DNA from: JAJPHF01 sp035293805
Lineage (GTDB): Bacteria > Chloroflexota > UBA6077 > JAJPHF01
Assembly (NCBI GenBank): GCA_035293805.1
Contig: DATGMD010000040.1
Span: 248,001-312,000 of the forward strand
Direction of reading: 5' to 3'
Length of the DNA stretch: 64,000 nucleotides
Position 1 is the stretch's first letter. The number at the start of each line of letters is the position of its first letter. Below, in pieces: positions 33,734 through 45,444 of the stretch. A program made the translations under genes and the position numbers. The notes below the pieces were generated by a model. It ran no database searches, was not told the DNA's origin, and saw only the letters and a list, made by a program, of their open reading frames with translations.

Positions 33734-33982
33734 TCACGCGGGTTGGTAGGCGCCTCCGCGACCGCAAGCGTAGCAGGCGTCGAGGAACAGGCGATATCCG
33801 AACGTCTTGCCCTGGTCGACGACGCCGGCGTTGCCGGGCGCCCGCGGGTGGACGAGCTGGAAAGTCGCCGCCGGGCGCGCGTAGTGCGCGTCCAGCAGCG
33901 CCACCGCCTCGGGCGTGCTCAGCTGCTCGCCGGGCTGGAAGCGGCAGTCCAAGCGAATCGCGGTCGGGTCGGTCACGTGCAT
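33734..33982 (-). CDS. Small hypothetical protein with C-terminal Cys pair
   Basis: An 82-residue protein from ATG 33982, with GCGAGGAG upstream. It contains LDCRFQPGEQLSTPEAVALLDAHYA and ends FLDACYACGRGGAYQPA, a CxxC-like pair. I recognise no family. It is tightly placed between the cupin gene at 34088-34600 and a solute-binding protein gene, so it is probably a real operon member. Confidence 0.55.
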   Translation of the reverse strand: MHVTDPTAIRLDCRFQPGEQLSTPEAVALLDAHYARPAATFQLVHPRAPGNAGVVDQGKTFGYRLFLDACYACGRGGAYQPA

Positions 33983-34087
33983 TGCAGGGCTCCTCGCTAG
34001 AGCGCTCGATCGGGGCTGCGGGCGCGCGGGCGGCCGCGCGCCCACGACGATTGACTCTAGCGGGCCGGGTTTGGAACGGGCGGGGGC

Positions 34088-34600
34088 CTACGCCTGGCCC
34101 GTGGGCATGGACTCCTTCTGCTCGATGTAGCTGGCCACCTCGTCGTGCATCGGCTTGTAGATGAAGGCCAGCCACTTGCACGATTTGTCGGCATGGCGGT
34201 TGAAGTGCTGATGCTCGCAACCTTCGGGCATGATGGGCAGCAGGATGAGGTCGCCGGCCTCCCAATCGATGCGCTCGCCGTTCACGACGGTGTAGCCCTC
34301 GCCCTCGACGACGAAGATGGCCAGGCCGCCCTGGTGGCGGTGCTTGCCGGAGTGGCGGCGGATGTCGTGCAGGAAGACGCTCCAGTCCTTGAGCGCCGTG
34401 TCGTCCACCGACTCGCGGCTGTTGTAGTACTTCAGGTAGCCCTGCCGGCTCTCCTCCATCGGGCGCTCGGAGCCCTTGATGACTATCTTGCCGGTACGGG
34501 ACCGCTCGCGGAGGGCCAGCTGGAAGCGCATGCTGCGCTCGTAGGTATTCGCGTCGCTGGGGTCGCGCTCGCGGACGCGGGTGCGCTCGAAGGCGGCCAT
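34088..34600 (-). CDS. Cupin-domain protein
   Basis: A 170-residue single cupin. A long basic/polar N-terminal part precedes LHDIRRHSGKHRHQGGLAIFVVEGEGYTVVNGERIDWEAGDLILLP and EGCEHQHFNRH, giving a good metal set (HSGKHRHQ ... HQH). The start at 34600 has GGAGAGTGGT upstream; longer frames run into the inverted-repeat DNA. It is the first gene of the minus-strand set facing the UbiD operon. Similar in pattern to the second cupin of the protein at 31404-32519. Confidence 0.82.
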   Translation of the reverse strand: MAAFERTRVRERDPSDANTYERSMRFQLALRERSRTGKIVIKGSERPMEESRQGYLKYYNSRESVDDTALKDWSVFLHDIRRHSGKHRHQGGLAIFVVEGEGYTVVNGERIDWEAGDLILLPIMPEGCEHQHFNRHADKSCKWLAFIYKPMHDEVASYIEQKESMPTGQA

Positions 34601-34779
34601 ACCACTCTCCTCCGCTGCCGGCTGGGCGCTCGGCAACCCATCATTGGCTCCCAGCTTAGCGCATCCGGGGATGCGCGGCCAGCGAACCCGGTACGATAGC
34701 CCCGCGCTGGCCACGATCCCTCGGCCGCGGTAGCCGCAGCCGCATCGCGCCGGGGGAGCCGCTCTCGGTTGTGCCAATT

Positions 34780-35110
34780 TAACCGAGGAACGGTCAAACG
34801 ATGCTCCTTTACCCGATGGGTAAGTGCTAGGCCGGGCGCGGGTCTGCGTGTGCTGGTCGGGCGCGGAAGGTCGCATCGTTTGCCCCGTACGATACTCCCC
34901 GGCTCTCCTGCCGCGGGCCGGGCCGGCGGGGAGTGCCCCGGGCCGGGCGCGGGCGGCGGGTGCGGGGAAGGCGTGTACGGGGAATGCCGGCGACCACGTC
35001 GCGCGAGCAGCAGGCGCTCTCCGGCGCGCCTCGCGGCCTGTCTAAAAGAGGAAGCTATTGGCGGGGCGCGGTCGTCCGGGGGCGGAGGGGCGCGGCGCAG
35101 AGCGCCGCGA
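34780..35110 (+). repeat. Inverted repeat, main segment (right copy)
   Basis: Matches the reverse complement of 25140-25440 through about 35060, then matches ~24990-25022 (ATTGGCGGGG...GGCGAGGGG type). It carries AAACGATGC at 34796-34804 and GCATCGTTT at 34873-34881, and inside them a small hairpin TTACCC GAT GGGTAA. Confidence 0.85.
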
Positions 35111-35165
35111 GCAGAAGGCAGTACGGCCGGGCGCGGTGGCGCTGAGTCTGGCACCGTGCCTAGCT

Positions 35166-35300
35166 GAGCCACCTGGGGCGCTTCCGCTGCCCGTGCGATG
35201 CTGCGCTGGCGGCCCGGTTCGGCCGGCCGCCGGGCGGCTGGCCGGACTATTGTTCCGGGCAGCGCCGCCCGGGCGGCAGGGGACGAGGCCCGGCCTACGG
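35166..35300 (+). repeat. Inverted repeat, outer segment (right copy)
   Basis: Matches the reverse complement of ~24085-24225 and ends in a single reverse-oriented core of the 69-bp array. The two segments are ~55 bases apart here, but ~760 bases apart in the left copy, where a gene and palindromes lie between them. Confidence 0.75.
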
Positions 35301-35325
35301 CGGGTTCGCTAGATCGACCGGTATG

Positions 35326-35430
35326 ATGTCCGATCCGGCCCTGGGGTTCGCCTAGGGAGGCGAGCCCTCACCCCGACCCTCTCCCAGGGGGCGAGGGAGT
35401 AAGGGAACGCCACCCCCGGCTGCGGTATTA
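35326..35430. repeat. Dispersed ~100-bp repeat
   Basis: Shares GATCCGGCCC, GGTTCGCCTA, CCCTCTCCCAG and GAGGGAGTAAGGGAACGCCA with the reverse complement of ~8150-8250. Both copies end just before the stop codon of a minus-strand gene. Confidence 0.85.
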
Positions 35431-35748
35431 GACGCAGCGGTGCGAGGCGAGGAAATCGCGCAGGATGTTGTCGAAGACTTGCTGCGCGGCGGCCTCGGCG
35501 GCGGTTGTCGCCGCGGCGTCGCCGGCCGGCTCGACGCGGCAGGCGACCACGATGCGGTCAACGCCGAAGTGGGGGTCCTCCATCGGCCAGTCGCGGACGA
35601 CCAGCCGCGGGTCGGCGCGCAGGGCCTCTAGAGCCTGCTCTACCTCCACGCGCGGCAAGCGAAGGCGGGTGCCGATCTCGCTGCTGGTGAGGGGGCGCGG
35701 GCTGGCGACGACCGCGTCCTTGATCCGTGCCTCAACGGTGGACTGCAT
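35428..35748 (-). CDS. Small winged-helix-like protein
   Basis: A 106-residue protein from ATG 35748, with GGAGGTAGC directly upstream; longer starts lie in repeat DNA. The first half, ARIKDAVVASPRPLTSSEIGTRLRLPRVEVEQALEALRADPRLVVRDWP, has the helix-turn-helix plus wing pattern of small DNA-binding proteins. The second half is a short strand and an Ala-rich helix. No named family recognised. It might be a regulator of a neighbour, but nothing shows which. Confidence 0.6.
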   Translation of the reverse strand: MQSTVEARIKDAVVASPRPLTSSEIGTRLRLPRVEVEQALEALRADPRLVVRDWPMEDPHFGVDRIVVACRVEPAGDAAATTAAEAAAQQVFDNILRDFLASHRCV

Positions 35749-35814
35749 AGATGCTACCTCCGGGCGATCGATTTCTGATCGGCTCATACCTGACCTGCCC
35801 CGGCGGTTGGGCGG

Positions 35815-35915
35815 CGTGCGCGCCCTCCCCTGGTTCTCTCCCGGGTGGAGAGGGGAAGAGACAGGCACGCACCCCGGCCCTCTCGCCGGGGGCGAGGGGG
35901 AAGGCGACCGCCGGT
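35815..35915. repeat. CTCTCCCGGG-type palindromic elements
   Basis: Two tandem palindromes of the CCCTCTCC...GGAGAGGG kind between two minus-strand genes; similar ones occur at ~25108, ~59470 and inside the 8150/35326 repeat. Confidence 0.65.
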
Positions 35916-35922
35916 TTCGAGA

Positions 35923-37284
35923 TCAGCCGCGGATGGCATGGGCGGCCGCGGCGCCGGCCACGCGACCGAGCGTGAGCGCCATCGCCAGGCCGCCGCCGTA
36001 CTGCTCGAAGTAGGTGCCGCCCGCGTCGCCGCCAGCCGCATAGAGCCCGGGCAGTGGCATACCGGCGCGGTCGAGCACCTGACACCGCTGGTCCACGCGC
36101 AGGCCGCCGTAGGTCAGGGTGATCGCCGGCGCGAGCGCGATGGCGTAGAAGGGCGGGCGCCAGAGCGGCGCGCGCAGTTCCACGCGCCCAATTGGCAGGG
36201 GCTCGTCGGTGCCCTCCGCCATCGCTCGGTTGTAAGCGTGCAGCGTCCGGGCCAGCGCGTCGCGCCGCACGCCGCGCTCGGCCACCAGGGCCACGAGCTT
36301 GTCGAGCGTCGGCGCCGTGACGATCCAGGCGCCCGCCTCGCGCGCGGCCTCCAGCCGGTTCAGCCCCTCGGGGTGCCCGCTCGGGCGGCCGACGATGTGC
36401 CGGTCATGCACGTCCTGGTCGAAGATGGCGAAGACGGCGGCGTAGTCCTGACGGACGGCGGCCTGGGCGTTCATGTGGTCGCCCAGCGATTCGTCGGTGA
36501 AACGGACGCCGTGCGCATTCACGAGCACCGTCGCGCGACTGTAGTACGCAGTTGGCGGGAAGAAGCGCTCGGGCGGGAGCACGGCCGGCGGCGCCGGCAT
36601 CAGGTGGCCGTAGAACGAGTGGAGGCCTCCGCTGGTGCCGGCGCCCAGCTCCAGGCCCATCAGCAGTCCGTCACCGACGCTGTGCGGGTTCGAACGTACG
36701 AGCAGGCGGTCGGCCCAGGGACCCATATACCGCGCGGTAAGCTCTCGGTTGCCCTGAAAGCCACCGCTGGCCAGCACCACGGCGGCAGCAGGGTAGGTCG
36801 CGCGGCCAGCCGAGCCCTGGGCCAGCACGGCCGTTACGCGCCCCTGCGCATCCGCCAGCAGCCGCAGGGCGCGCGTACCGGTGCAGAGGCGGCCGCCGCG
36901 ATCCATGAAGACGTGCGCCAGGCGGGCCATCGCGACGGGCGGGTCCATGCGATGCCGGCGCGTGAAGCCGAACTCGCCCTCCGGTTGGCCGCTGGCGTCC
37001 GGCGCGAACTCCAGGCCCTGGTCCAGCAGCCAGCGGACGGCATCGTCGTAGTGGTCCATGACGAGCCGGCCCTGCGCCTGCTCGCCGAGCGGGACACGGC
37101 GCTGGTAGTCGTCATAACTGCCGAAGGTGGTGATGAAGCCAGCCGATAGTGCGGCCGAGCCGCCCGGCGTGGCGCCCGCCTCGAGCAGCGTGACCGGTGC
37201 GCCCTGTTCCTGGGCGGTCAGGGCCGCGGCCAGCCCGGCCATGCCCGCGCCGACGACGACCACCTGCGGGATTTGCGCTGCCAT
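35923..37284 (-). CDS. FAD-dependent oxidoreductase, fumarate-reductase/ketosteroid-dehydrogenase type
   Basis: A 453-residue flavoprotein of the FAD_binding_2 family. The dinucleotide motif VVVGAGMAGLAAALTAQEQG is at residues ~9-28; then GGSAALSAGF, HRMDPPVAMARLAHVFMDRGGRLC, VVLASGGFQGNRELTARYMGP, and the C-terminal GLYAAGGDAGGTYFEQYGGGLAMALTLGRVAG. This layout fits fumarate-reductase flavoproteins, urocanate reductases and 3-ketosteroid 1-dehydrogenases. It is monocistronic. Substrate unknown. Confidence 0.9.
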   Translation of the reverse strand: MAAQIPQVVVVGAGMAGLAAALTAQEQGAPVTLLEAGATPGGSAALSAGFITTFGSYDDYQRRVPLGEQAQGRLVMDHYDDAVRWLLDQGLEFAPDASGQPEGEFGFTRRHRMDPPVAMARLAHVFMDRGGRLCTGTRALRLLADAQGRVTAVLAQGSAGRATYPAAAVVLASGGFQGNRELTARYMGPWADRLLVRSNPHSVGDGLLMGLELGAGTSGGLHSFYGHLMPAPPAVLPPERFFPPTAYYSRATVLVNAHGVRFTDESLGDHMNAQAAVRQDYAAVFAIFDQDVHDRHIVGRPSGHPEGLNRLEAAREAGAWIVTAPTLDKLVALVAERGVRRDALARTLHAYNRAMAEGTDEPLPIGRVELRAPLWRPPFYAIALAPAITLTYGGLRVDQRCQVLDRAGMPLPGLYAAGGDAGGTYFEQYGGGLAMALTLGRVAGAAAAHAIRG

Positions 37285-37643
37285 GCTCGGCGCTCCGTAT
37301 TGGGTGTCCCGGCGGGTAGTATAGCCAGCCTGCCGGCGGGGTGGCCAAGCGGCGAGGCAGCGTTATGCAACGCCTTCTTCAATAGCGTTTGCAGGTACAG
37401 GCATCACATGGCCCAGACGGTAAGATGTGAGCAAGTGTCGATACGGCTTGTTCCGCGAAGCGGTGAGCAGCTCCGGCGGAGCGCGCCAGCCGCGTTCGGA
37501 GCGCTTGGCGGCGCCCCGGGTGGAACGAATCGTGCAGCACCCGAGTTACCCAAGGACCGCTTGCTCGCGGGGTCGTATGGGCTGTGGCCGGGCGCACAGC
37601 GAGCGGTGCTGGCGGACTGAGCTAGCCGGAGGGCGGGGACGGC
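37285..37643. other. Divergent intergenic region with tRNA-Cys-like fragment
   Basis: 359 bases between the FAD oxidoreductase and glgE. Bases 37335-37360 resemble the 5' half of a bacterial tRNA-Cys (acceptor strand, D-arm GTGGCCAAGCGGC), followed by CGTTATGCAACGCC, which carries GCA, but no T-arm follows. No gene seen; promoters for both neighbours must lie here. Confidence 0.5.
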
Positions 37644-39797
37644 ATGGAAGCAGCCGATGGGACGCGGCGGGTCGTGATCGAGGGCGTAAAGCCGGAGATC
37701 GACGCCGGGCGCTTCCCGATCAAGCGGACCGTGGGCGAGCAGGTAGTCGTGGAGGCCGACCTCTTCGCGGACGGTCACGATGCGCTGTCGGGGCGGCTGC
37801 TGTACCGCCGCGCGGGGGACGGCAAGTGGAGCGAGTCCCCGCTGGAGCCGCTCGTCAATGACCGCTGGCGCGGCGCCTTCCGGGTGACGGAGCTAGGCTC
37901 GTACGGCTACACGCTGGAAGGCTGGGTGGACCGCTTCAAGACGTGGACCCGCGATCTCGCAAAACGCGTCGAGGCGGAGCAGGACGTGGCCGTCGAGCTG
38001 CTGATCGGCGCGGCGCTCGTCGAGGACGCCGCGACGCGGGCCACTGGCGCCGATGCGACAGAACTCCAGGCGTTCGGGCGGACGCTGCGCGCGGGCGGCG
38101 GCGAGGCCGTGGCGGCGGCGCTGTCCGCGGAGCTAGGACAGCTGATGGCCCGCCACGCCGACCGCGGCGCCGTGACGCGCTATGAGCGCGAGCTGCCAGT
38201 CACGGTCGACCGTGAGCGCGCGCGCTTTAGCACGTGGTACGAGCTGTTCCCCCGCTCGACGGCGGCGACGAAGCCAGGGTGGCGGCTGCAGCCCGATGGA
38301 GAAGAAGGGGGTAGTGGGAGACACCCCCAAACTCCCGCCAGGGGGGCGCCCCTGAACCCCCGGGGAGGAGACGGGGAGGATCCGCCCGCCAGGGGGGCGC
38401 CCCTGGACCCCCGGGGAGGGATGAGCGCGGAGGCGCCGGCGCTACCGCACGGGACGCTGCGGGACGTGCAGGACTGGCTGCCCTACGTGGCGGCGATGGG
38501 CTTCGACGTGCTGTACCTGCCGCCGATACATCCGATTGGGCGCGCGTTCCGCAAGGGGCGCAACAACGCGCTGGAGGCGGCGCCCGGGGACCCGGGGAGC
38601 CCGTGGGCGATCGGTGGGCCCGAGGGCGGGCACAAGGCGATCCACCCGGAGCTGGGCACGCTCGACGATTTCCGCGAGCTGGTCGAGCGGGCGCGGGGCT
38701 TTGGGCTGGAGGTGGCGCTGGACGTCGCGTTCCAGTGCTCGCCGGACCATCCCTACGTGCGCGAGCATCCGGAGTGGTTCCGCCAGCGGCCGGACGGCAC
38801 GATCCAGTACGCCGAGAACCCGCCGAAGAAGTACCAGGACATCTATCCGTTTGACTTCGAGTGTGCCGACTGGCGCGGGCTGTGGGACGAGCTGAAGAGC
38901 GTGGTCTGCTACTGGATCGAGCAGGGCGTGCGCATCTTCCGCGTGGACAACCCGCACACGAAGCCGTTCCGCTTCTGGGAGTGGCTGATCGGCGCGGTGA
39001 AACGGGAATATCCCGAGACGATCTTCCTCGCCGAGGCCTTCACGCGGCCGAAGGTGATGTACCACCTGGCGAAGCTGGGCTTTACCCAGTCCTACACTTA
39101 CTTCGCGTGGCGCAATACGAAGTGGGAGCTGACGCAGTACTTTACCGAGCTGACGCAGACGGAGGTGCGAGAGTACTTCCGGCCGAACCTGTGGCCGAAC
39201 ACGCCGGACATCCTGACCGAGGCGCTCCAGATGGGCCAGCGATCGACGTTCATGACGCGGCTGGTGCTGGCGGCGACGCTGGGGGCGAGCTACGGGATTT
39301 ACGGCCCGGCCTTCGAGCTAGGCGAGCACGAGGCGATCGAGCTAGGCAAGGAAGAGTACCTGAACTCGGAGAAGTACGAGATCAAGCGCCGCGACCTGGA
39401 GCGCGAGGACAGCCTGCGAGACTTCATCGCGCGGGTGAACCGCATCCGGCGCGAGAACCCGGCGCTGCACTCGGACACGAGCCTGCAGTTCGTGCCGGTG
39501 GACAACGAGCAGCTCATCGCGTACACGAAGGAGAGCCCCGACCGCGACAACCTGATCCTGACCATCGTGAACCTCGATCCCCACTACACCCAGGCGGGCT
39601 GGGTCGACTTGCCGCTCGACGCGCTGGGGATCGACGCGACGCAGCCGTATCAGGTACACGACCTGCTGGGCGCGGGCCGTTACCTGTGGAACGGCCCGCG
39701 CAACTACGTGGAGCTAAGCCCACAGGCGTTGCCTGCCCACATCATGCGGTTCCGGCGGCGGGTCCGCACGGAGGAGGACTTCGAGTACTTTGCGTGA
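37644..39797 (+). CDS. glgE: Alpha-1,4-glucan:maltose-1-phosphate maltosyltransferase GlgE
   Basis: A 717-residue GH13_3 enzyme that extends alpha-1,4-glucan with maltose 1-phosphate. The N-terminal DUF3416-type domain has VVIEGVKPEIDAGRFPIKRTVGE and FSTWYELFPRS; the catalytic domain has LPPIHPIGRAFRKGRNN, nucleophile Asp435 in FRVDNPHTKP and Glu464 in LAEAFTRP, both hallmarks of GlgE. Normally PRS is followed within a few residues by HGTxRD. Here ~45 residues (about 216-259) rich in Gly, Pro and Arg intervene, encoded by a repeat element. GGAGGGCGGGG precedes the ATG. First gene of a long plus-strand operon. Confidence 0.95.
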   Translation: MEAADGTRRVVIEGVKPEIDAGRFPIKRTVGEQVVVEADLFADGHDALSGRLLYRRAGDGKWSESPLEPLVNDRWRGAFRVTELGSYGYTLEGWVDRFKTWTRDLAKRVEAEQDVAVELLIGAALVEDAATRATGADATELQAFGRTLRAGGGEAVAAALSAELGQLMARHADRGAVTRYERELPVTVDRERARFSTWYELFPRSTAATKPGWRLQPDGEEGGSGRHPQTPARGAPLNPRGGDGEDPPARGAPLDPRGGMSAEAPALPHGTLRDVQDWLPYVAAMGFDVLYLPPIHPIGRAFRKGRNNALEAAPGDPGSPWAIGGPEGGHKAIHPELGTLDDFRELVERARGFGLEVALDVAFQCSPDHPYVREHPEWFRQRPDGTIQYAENPPKKYQDIYPFDFECADWRGLWDELKSVVCYWIEQGVRIFRVDNPHTKPFRFWEWLIGAVKREYPETIFLAEAFTRPKVMYHLAKLGFTQSYTYFAWRNTKWELTQYFTELTQTEVREYFRPNLWPNTPDILTEALQMGQRSTFMTRLVLAATLGASYGIYGPAFELGEHEAIELGKEEYLNSEKYEIKRRDLEREDSLRDFIARVNRIRRENPALHSDTSLQFVPVDNEQLIAYTKESPDRDNLILTIVNLDPHYTQAGWVDLPLDALGIDATQPYQVHDLLGAGRYLWNGPRNYVELSPQALPAHIMRFRRRVRTEEDFEYFA
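38334..38419 (+). repeat. 35-bp direct repeat inside glgE
   Basis: Bases 38334-38368 and 38385-38419 agree at 34 of 35 positions, with starts 51 bases apart, so both are read in the same frame and give the repeated peptide ARGAPL(N/D)PRGG. Each unit holds the GGGGCGCCCC palindrome. Confidence 0.9.
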
Positions 39798-39801
39798 CGT
39801 G

Positions 39802-43301
<3,500 letters not shown>

Positions 43302-43302
<1 letters not shown>

Positions 43303-45443
43303 TGCCCGCGACGCGGGAGGGACGGCTGCGCGGGCTGCGCGAGCTGGCGCGGCTCTACGGCGTGCAGACGGCCTACTACGACGTGGAGCGGCAGCGCCGG
43401 CGGGCCACGCCGGAGGTGTTGATGGTGGTGCTGCAGGCGCTCGGGGCGCCGCTGGCGAGCGCCGCGGACGTGCCGGCGGCGCTGCGGGCGCGGCGGCGGG
43501 AGCCGTGGCAGCGCATGGTCGAGCCGGTGACGGTGGTCTGGCAGGGCGGCGAGACGGCGGTGGAGCTGCGCCGCGCCGCTGGCGGCGCCGGCGCGCCGGT
43601 CGACGCCCGGCTCACGCTGGAGTCCGATACGGTGCGCGAGTGGCGGTGGGCGGCGGACGCGCTGGTGGCGGTAGACACGGCGGACGTGGACGGCCAACGG
43701 TACGTCGTGCAGCGCGGCGCGCTGCCCGCCGACCTGCCGCTCGGCTACCACCGGCTGGCCCTTGAGAGCGCCGGCGAGCGCGCGGAGTCGCTGCTGCTCC
43801 ACGCGCCGCGGCGGGCGTACGCGCCCCGTGGCGAGGCGGGCGCGCGCGCCTGGGGCGTGTTTCTGCCGGTCTACGCCATGCGCTCGGCGCGCAACTGGGG
43901 GTGCGGCGATCTGGCCGACCTGGAGGCGCTGATGGGCTGGACGGCGGGCCTGGGCGGCGCGATGGTCGCCACGCTGCCGCTGCTCGCCGCGTTTTTGGGC
44001 GAGGATCCGTTCGAGCCGAGCCCCTACGCGCCGGTGAGCCGGCTGTTCTGGAATGAGCTGTTCGCCGACCTGGAGCACGCGCCGGGACTCGCCCAGTGCC
44101 CCGCGGCGCTTGCCTTGCTCCATGCGCCCGAGCTGCAGGCGCGGCAGGCGGAGCTGCGGGAGGCGCCGCTCGTCGATTACCAGGCGGTGGCTGCCTTGCG
44201 GCGCCCGGTGCTGGCGGCGCTGGCCGAGCGCTTCTTCGCGTGCGGCGGCGGGGCGCGACCAGAATACCAGGCGTTCCTGGCCGCGCAGCCGCAGGTCGAG
44301 GACTACGCTCGCTTCCGGGCGACCACCGAGCGGTTCGGCGCCCCCTGGCCCACCTGGCCTGAGCGGCCGCGGCAGGGCGAGCTGACGGAAGGCGACTACG
44401 ACCCCGCGGCCGCGCGGTATCACCTGTACGCGCAGTGGCTGACCGAGCAGCAGCTGGCCGCGCTGGCCGAGCGGGCGCGCGGCGGCCGCGGTCGCCTGTA
44501 CCTCGATCTCCCGCTCGGCGTCCACGCGGACGGCTACGACGTGTGGCGCGAGCGGGGCACGTTCGCGCTCGGCATTGCGGGCGGCGCGCCACCCGACCCG
44601 TTCTTCATGGGCGGCCAGAACTGGGGGTTCCCGCCGCTGCACCCGGAGGCGATGCGCGAGCGCGGCTATCGCTACTTCCGCGCCTGCGTGCAACACCATC
44701 TCGCCCACGCCGGCGTGCTGCGCGTCGATCACGTCATGGGGCTGCACCGGCTGTACTGGATTCCCCGGGGCGTCGACGCTCGGGACGGCGTCTACGTGCG
44801 CTACCACGCGGACGAGCTGTACGCCGTGCTGTGCCTGGAGTCGCACCGGCACGAGGCGATGATTGTCGGCGAGGACCTGGGCACGGTGCCGCGCAGCGTG
44901 CGGGCGGCGATGGCGCGTCACGGACTGCGGCGCATGTACGTCGGGCAGTTCGAGCTGCGCCCCCGCGCCGACGAGCCGCTGGCCCCCATGGTGCCCGGGG
45001 CCGCAGCCAGCTTGAACACGCACGATATGTACCCGTTCGCCGCGTTCTGGCGGGGGCTCGACGTGCCGGACCGGCAGCGGCTGGGCGTGCTGGAGCCTGG
45101 GATGGCGCAGGCTGAGCAGCAGTCGCGCGAGGCGGTGCGGGCGGCGCTGCTGGCGCACCTACACGGTAGCGGCGAGGTTGCCGTCGGCGAGGACCAGGAC
45201 GCCGAGGCGCACGCCGTGCTGGCGGCCCTGCTGCGGCGGCTGAGCGCCAGGAACGCGGGCATCGTCCTCGTGAATCTCGAGGACCTGTGGCTAGAGACGG
45301 AGCCGCAGAACGTGCCGGGCACCTGGCGCGAGCGCCCCAACTGGCGGCGGAAGGCGCAGTACCGCCTGGACCAGATCATGCGCCTGCCGCGGGTGAGCGA
45401 CGAGCTGCGGCAGGTGAACCAGCTCCGCAGGGGGGAGACGTAA
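43302..45443 (+). CDS. malQ: 4-alpha-glucanotransferase MalQ
   Basis: A 713-residue GH77 amylomaltase of the longer kind, with an N-terminal ~170-residue extension (LRELARLYGVQTAYYD, PLGYHRLALE) followed by WGVFLPVYAMRSARNWGCGDLADLEAL, FEPSPYAPVSRLFWNELF, catalytic Asp476 (LRVDHVMGLHRLYWIP), Glu524 (VGEDLGTVP) and SLNTHDM. It transfers maltosyl or longer glucan segments between chains. It starts at ATG 43302 within TGATG, coupled to treS. In this locus it probably processes glucan and maltose released during turnover. Confidence 0.93.
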
Positions 45444-45444
45444 C

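Larger units (their letters stand above)
34601..35427. other. Intergenic region holding the right inverted-repeat copy
   Basis: 827 bases without a credible gene. 34780-35110 is the main inverted-repeat segment, ~35166-35300 the outer segment, and ~35326-35430 the copy of the 8150-8250 repeat. The promoter of the minus-strand cupin gene lies at its left edge. Confidence 0.75.

Noticed and set aside
37335..37410. Functional tRNA-Cys
   Set aside because: The D-arm-like part is present, but the T-arm (GGTTCGAATCC type) and the 3' acceptor strand are absent and the anticodon stem pairs poorly.
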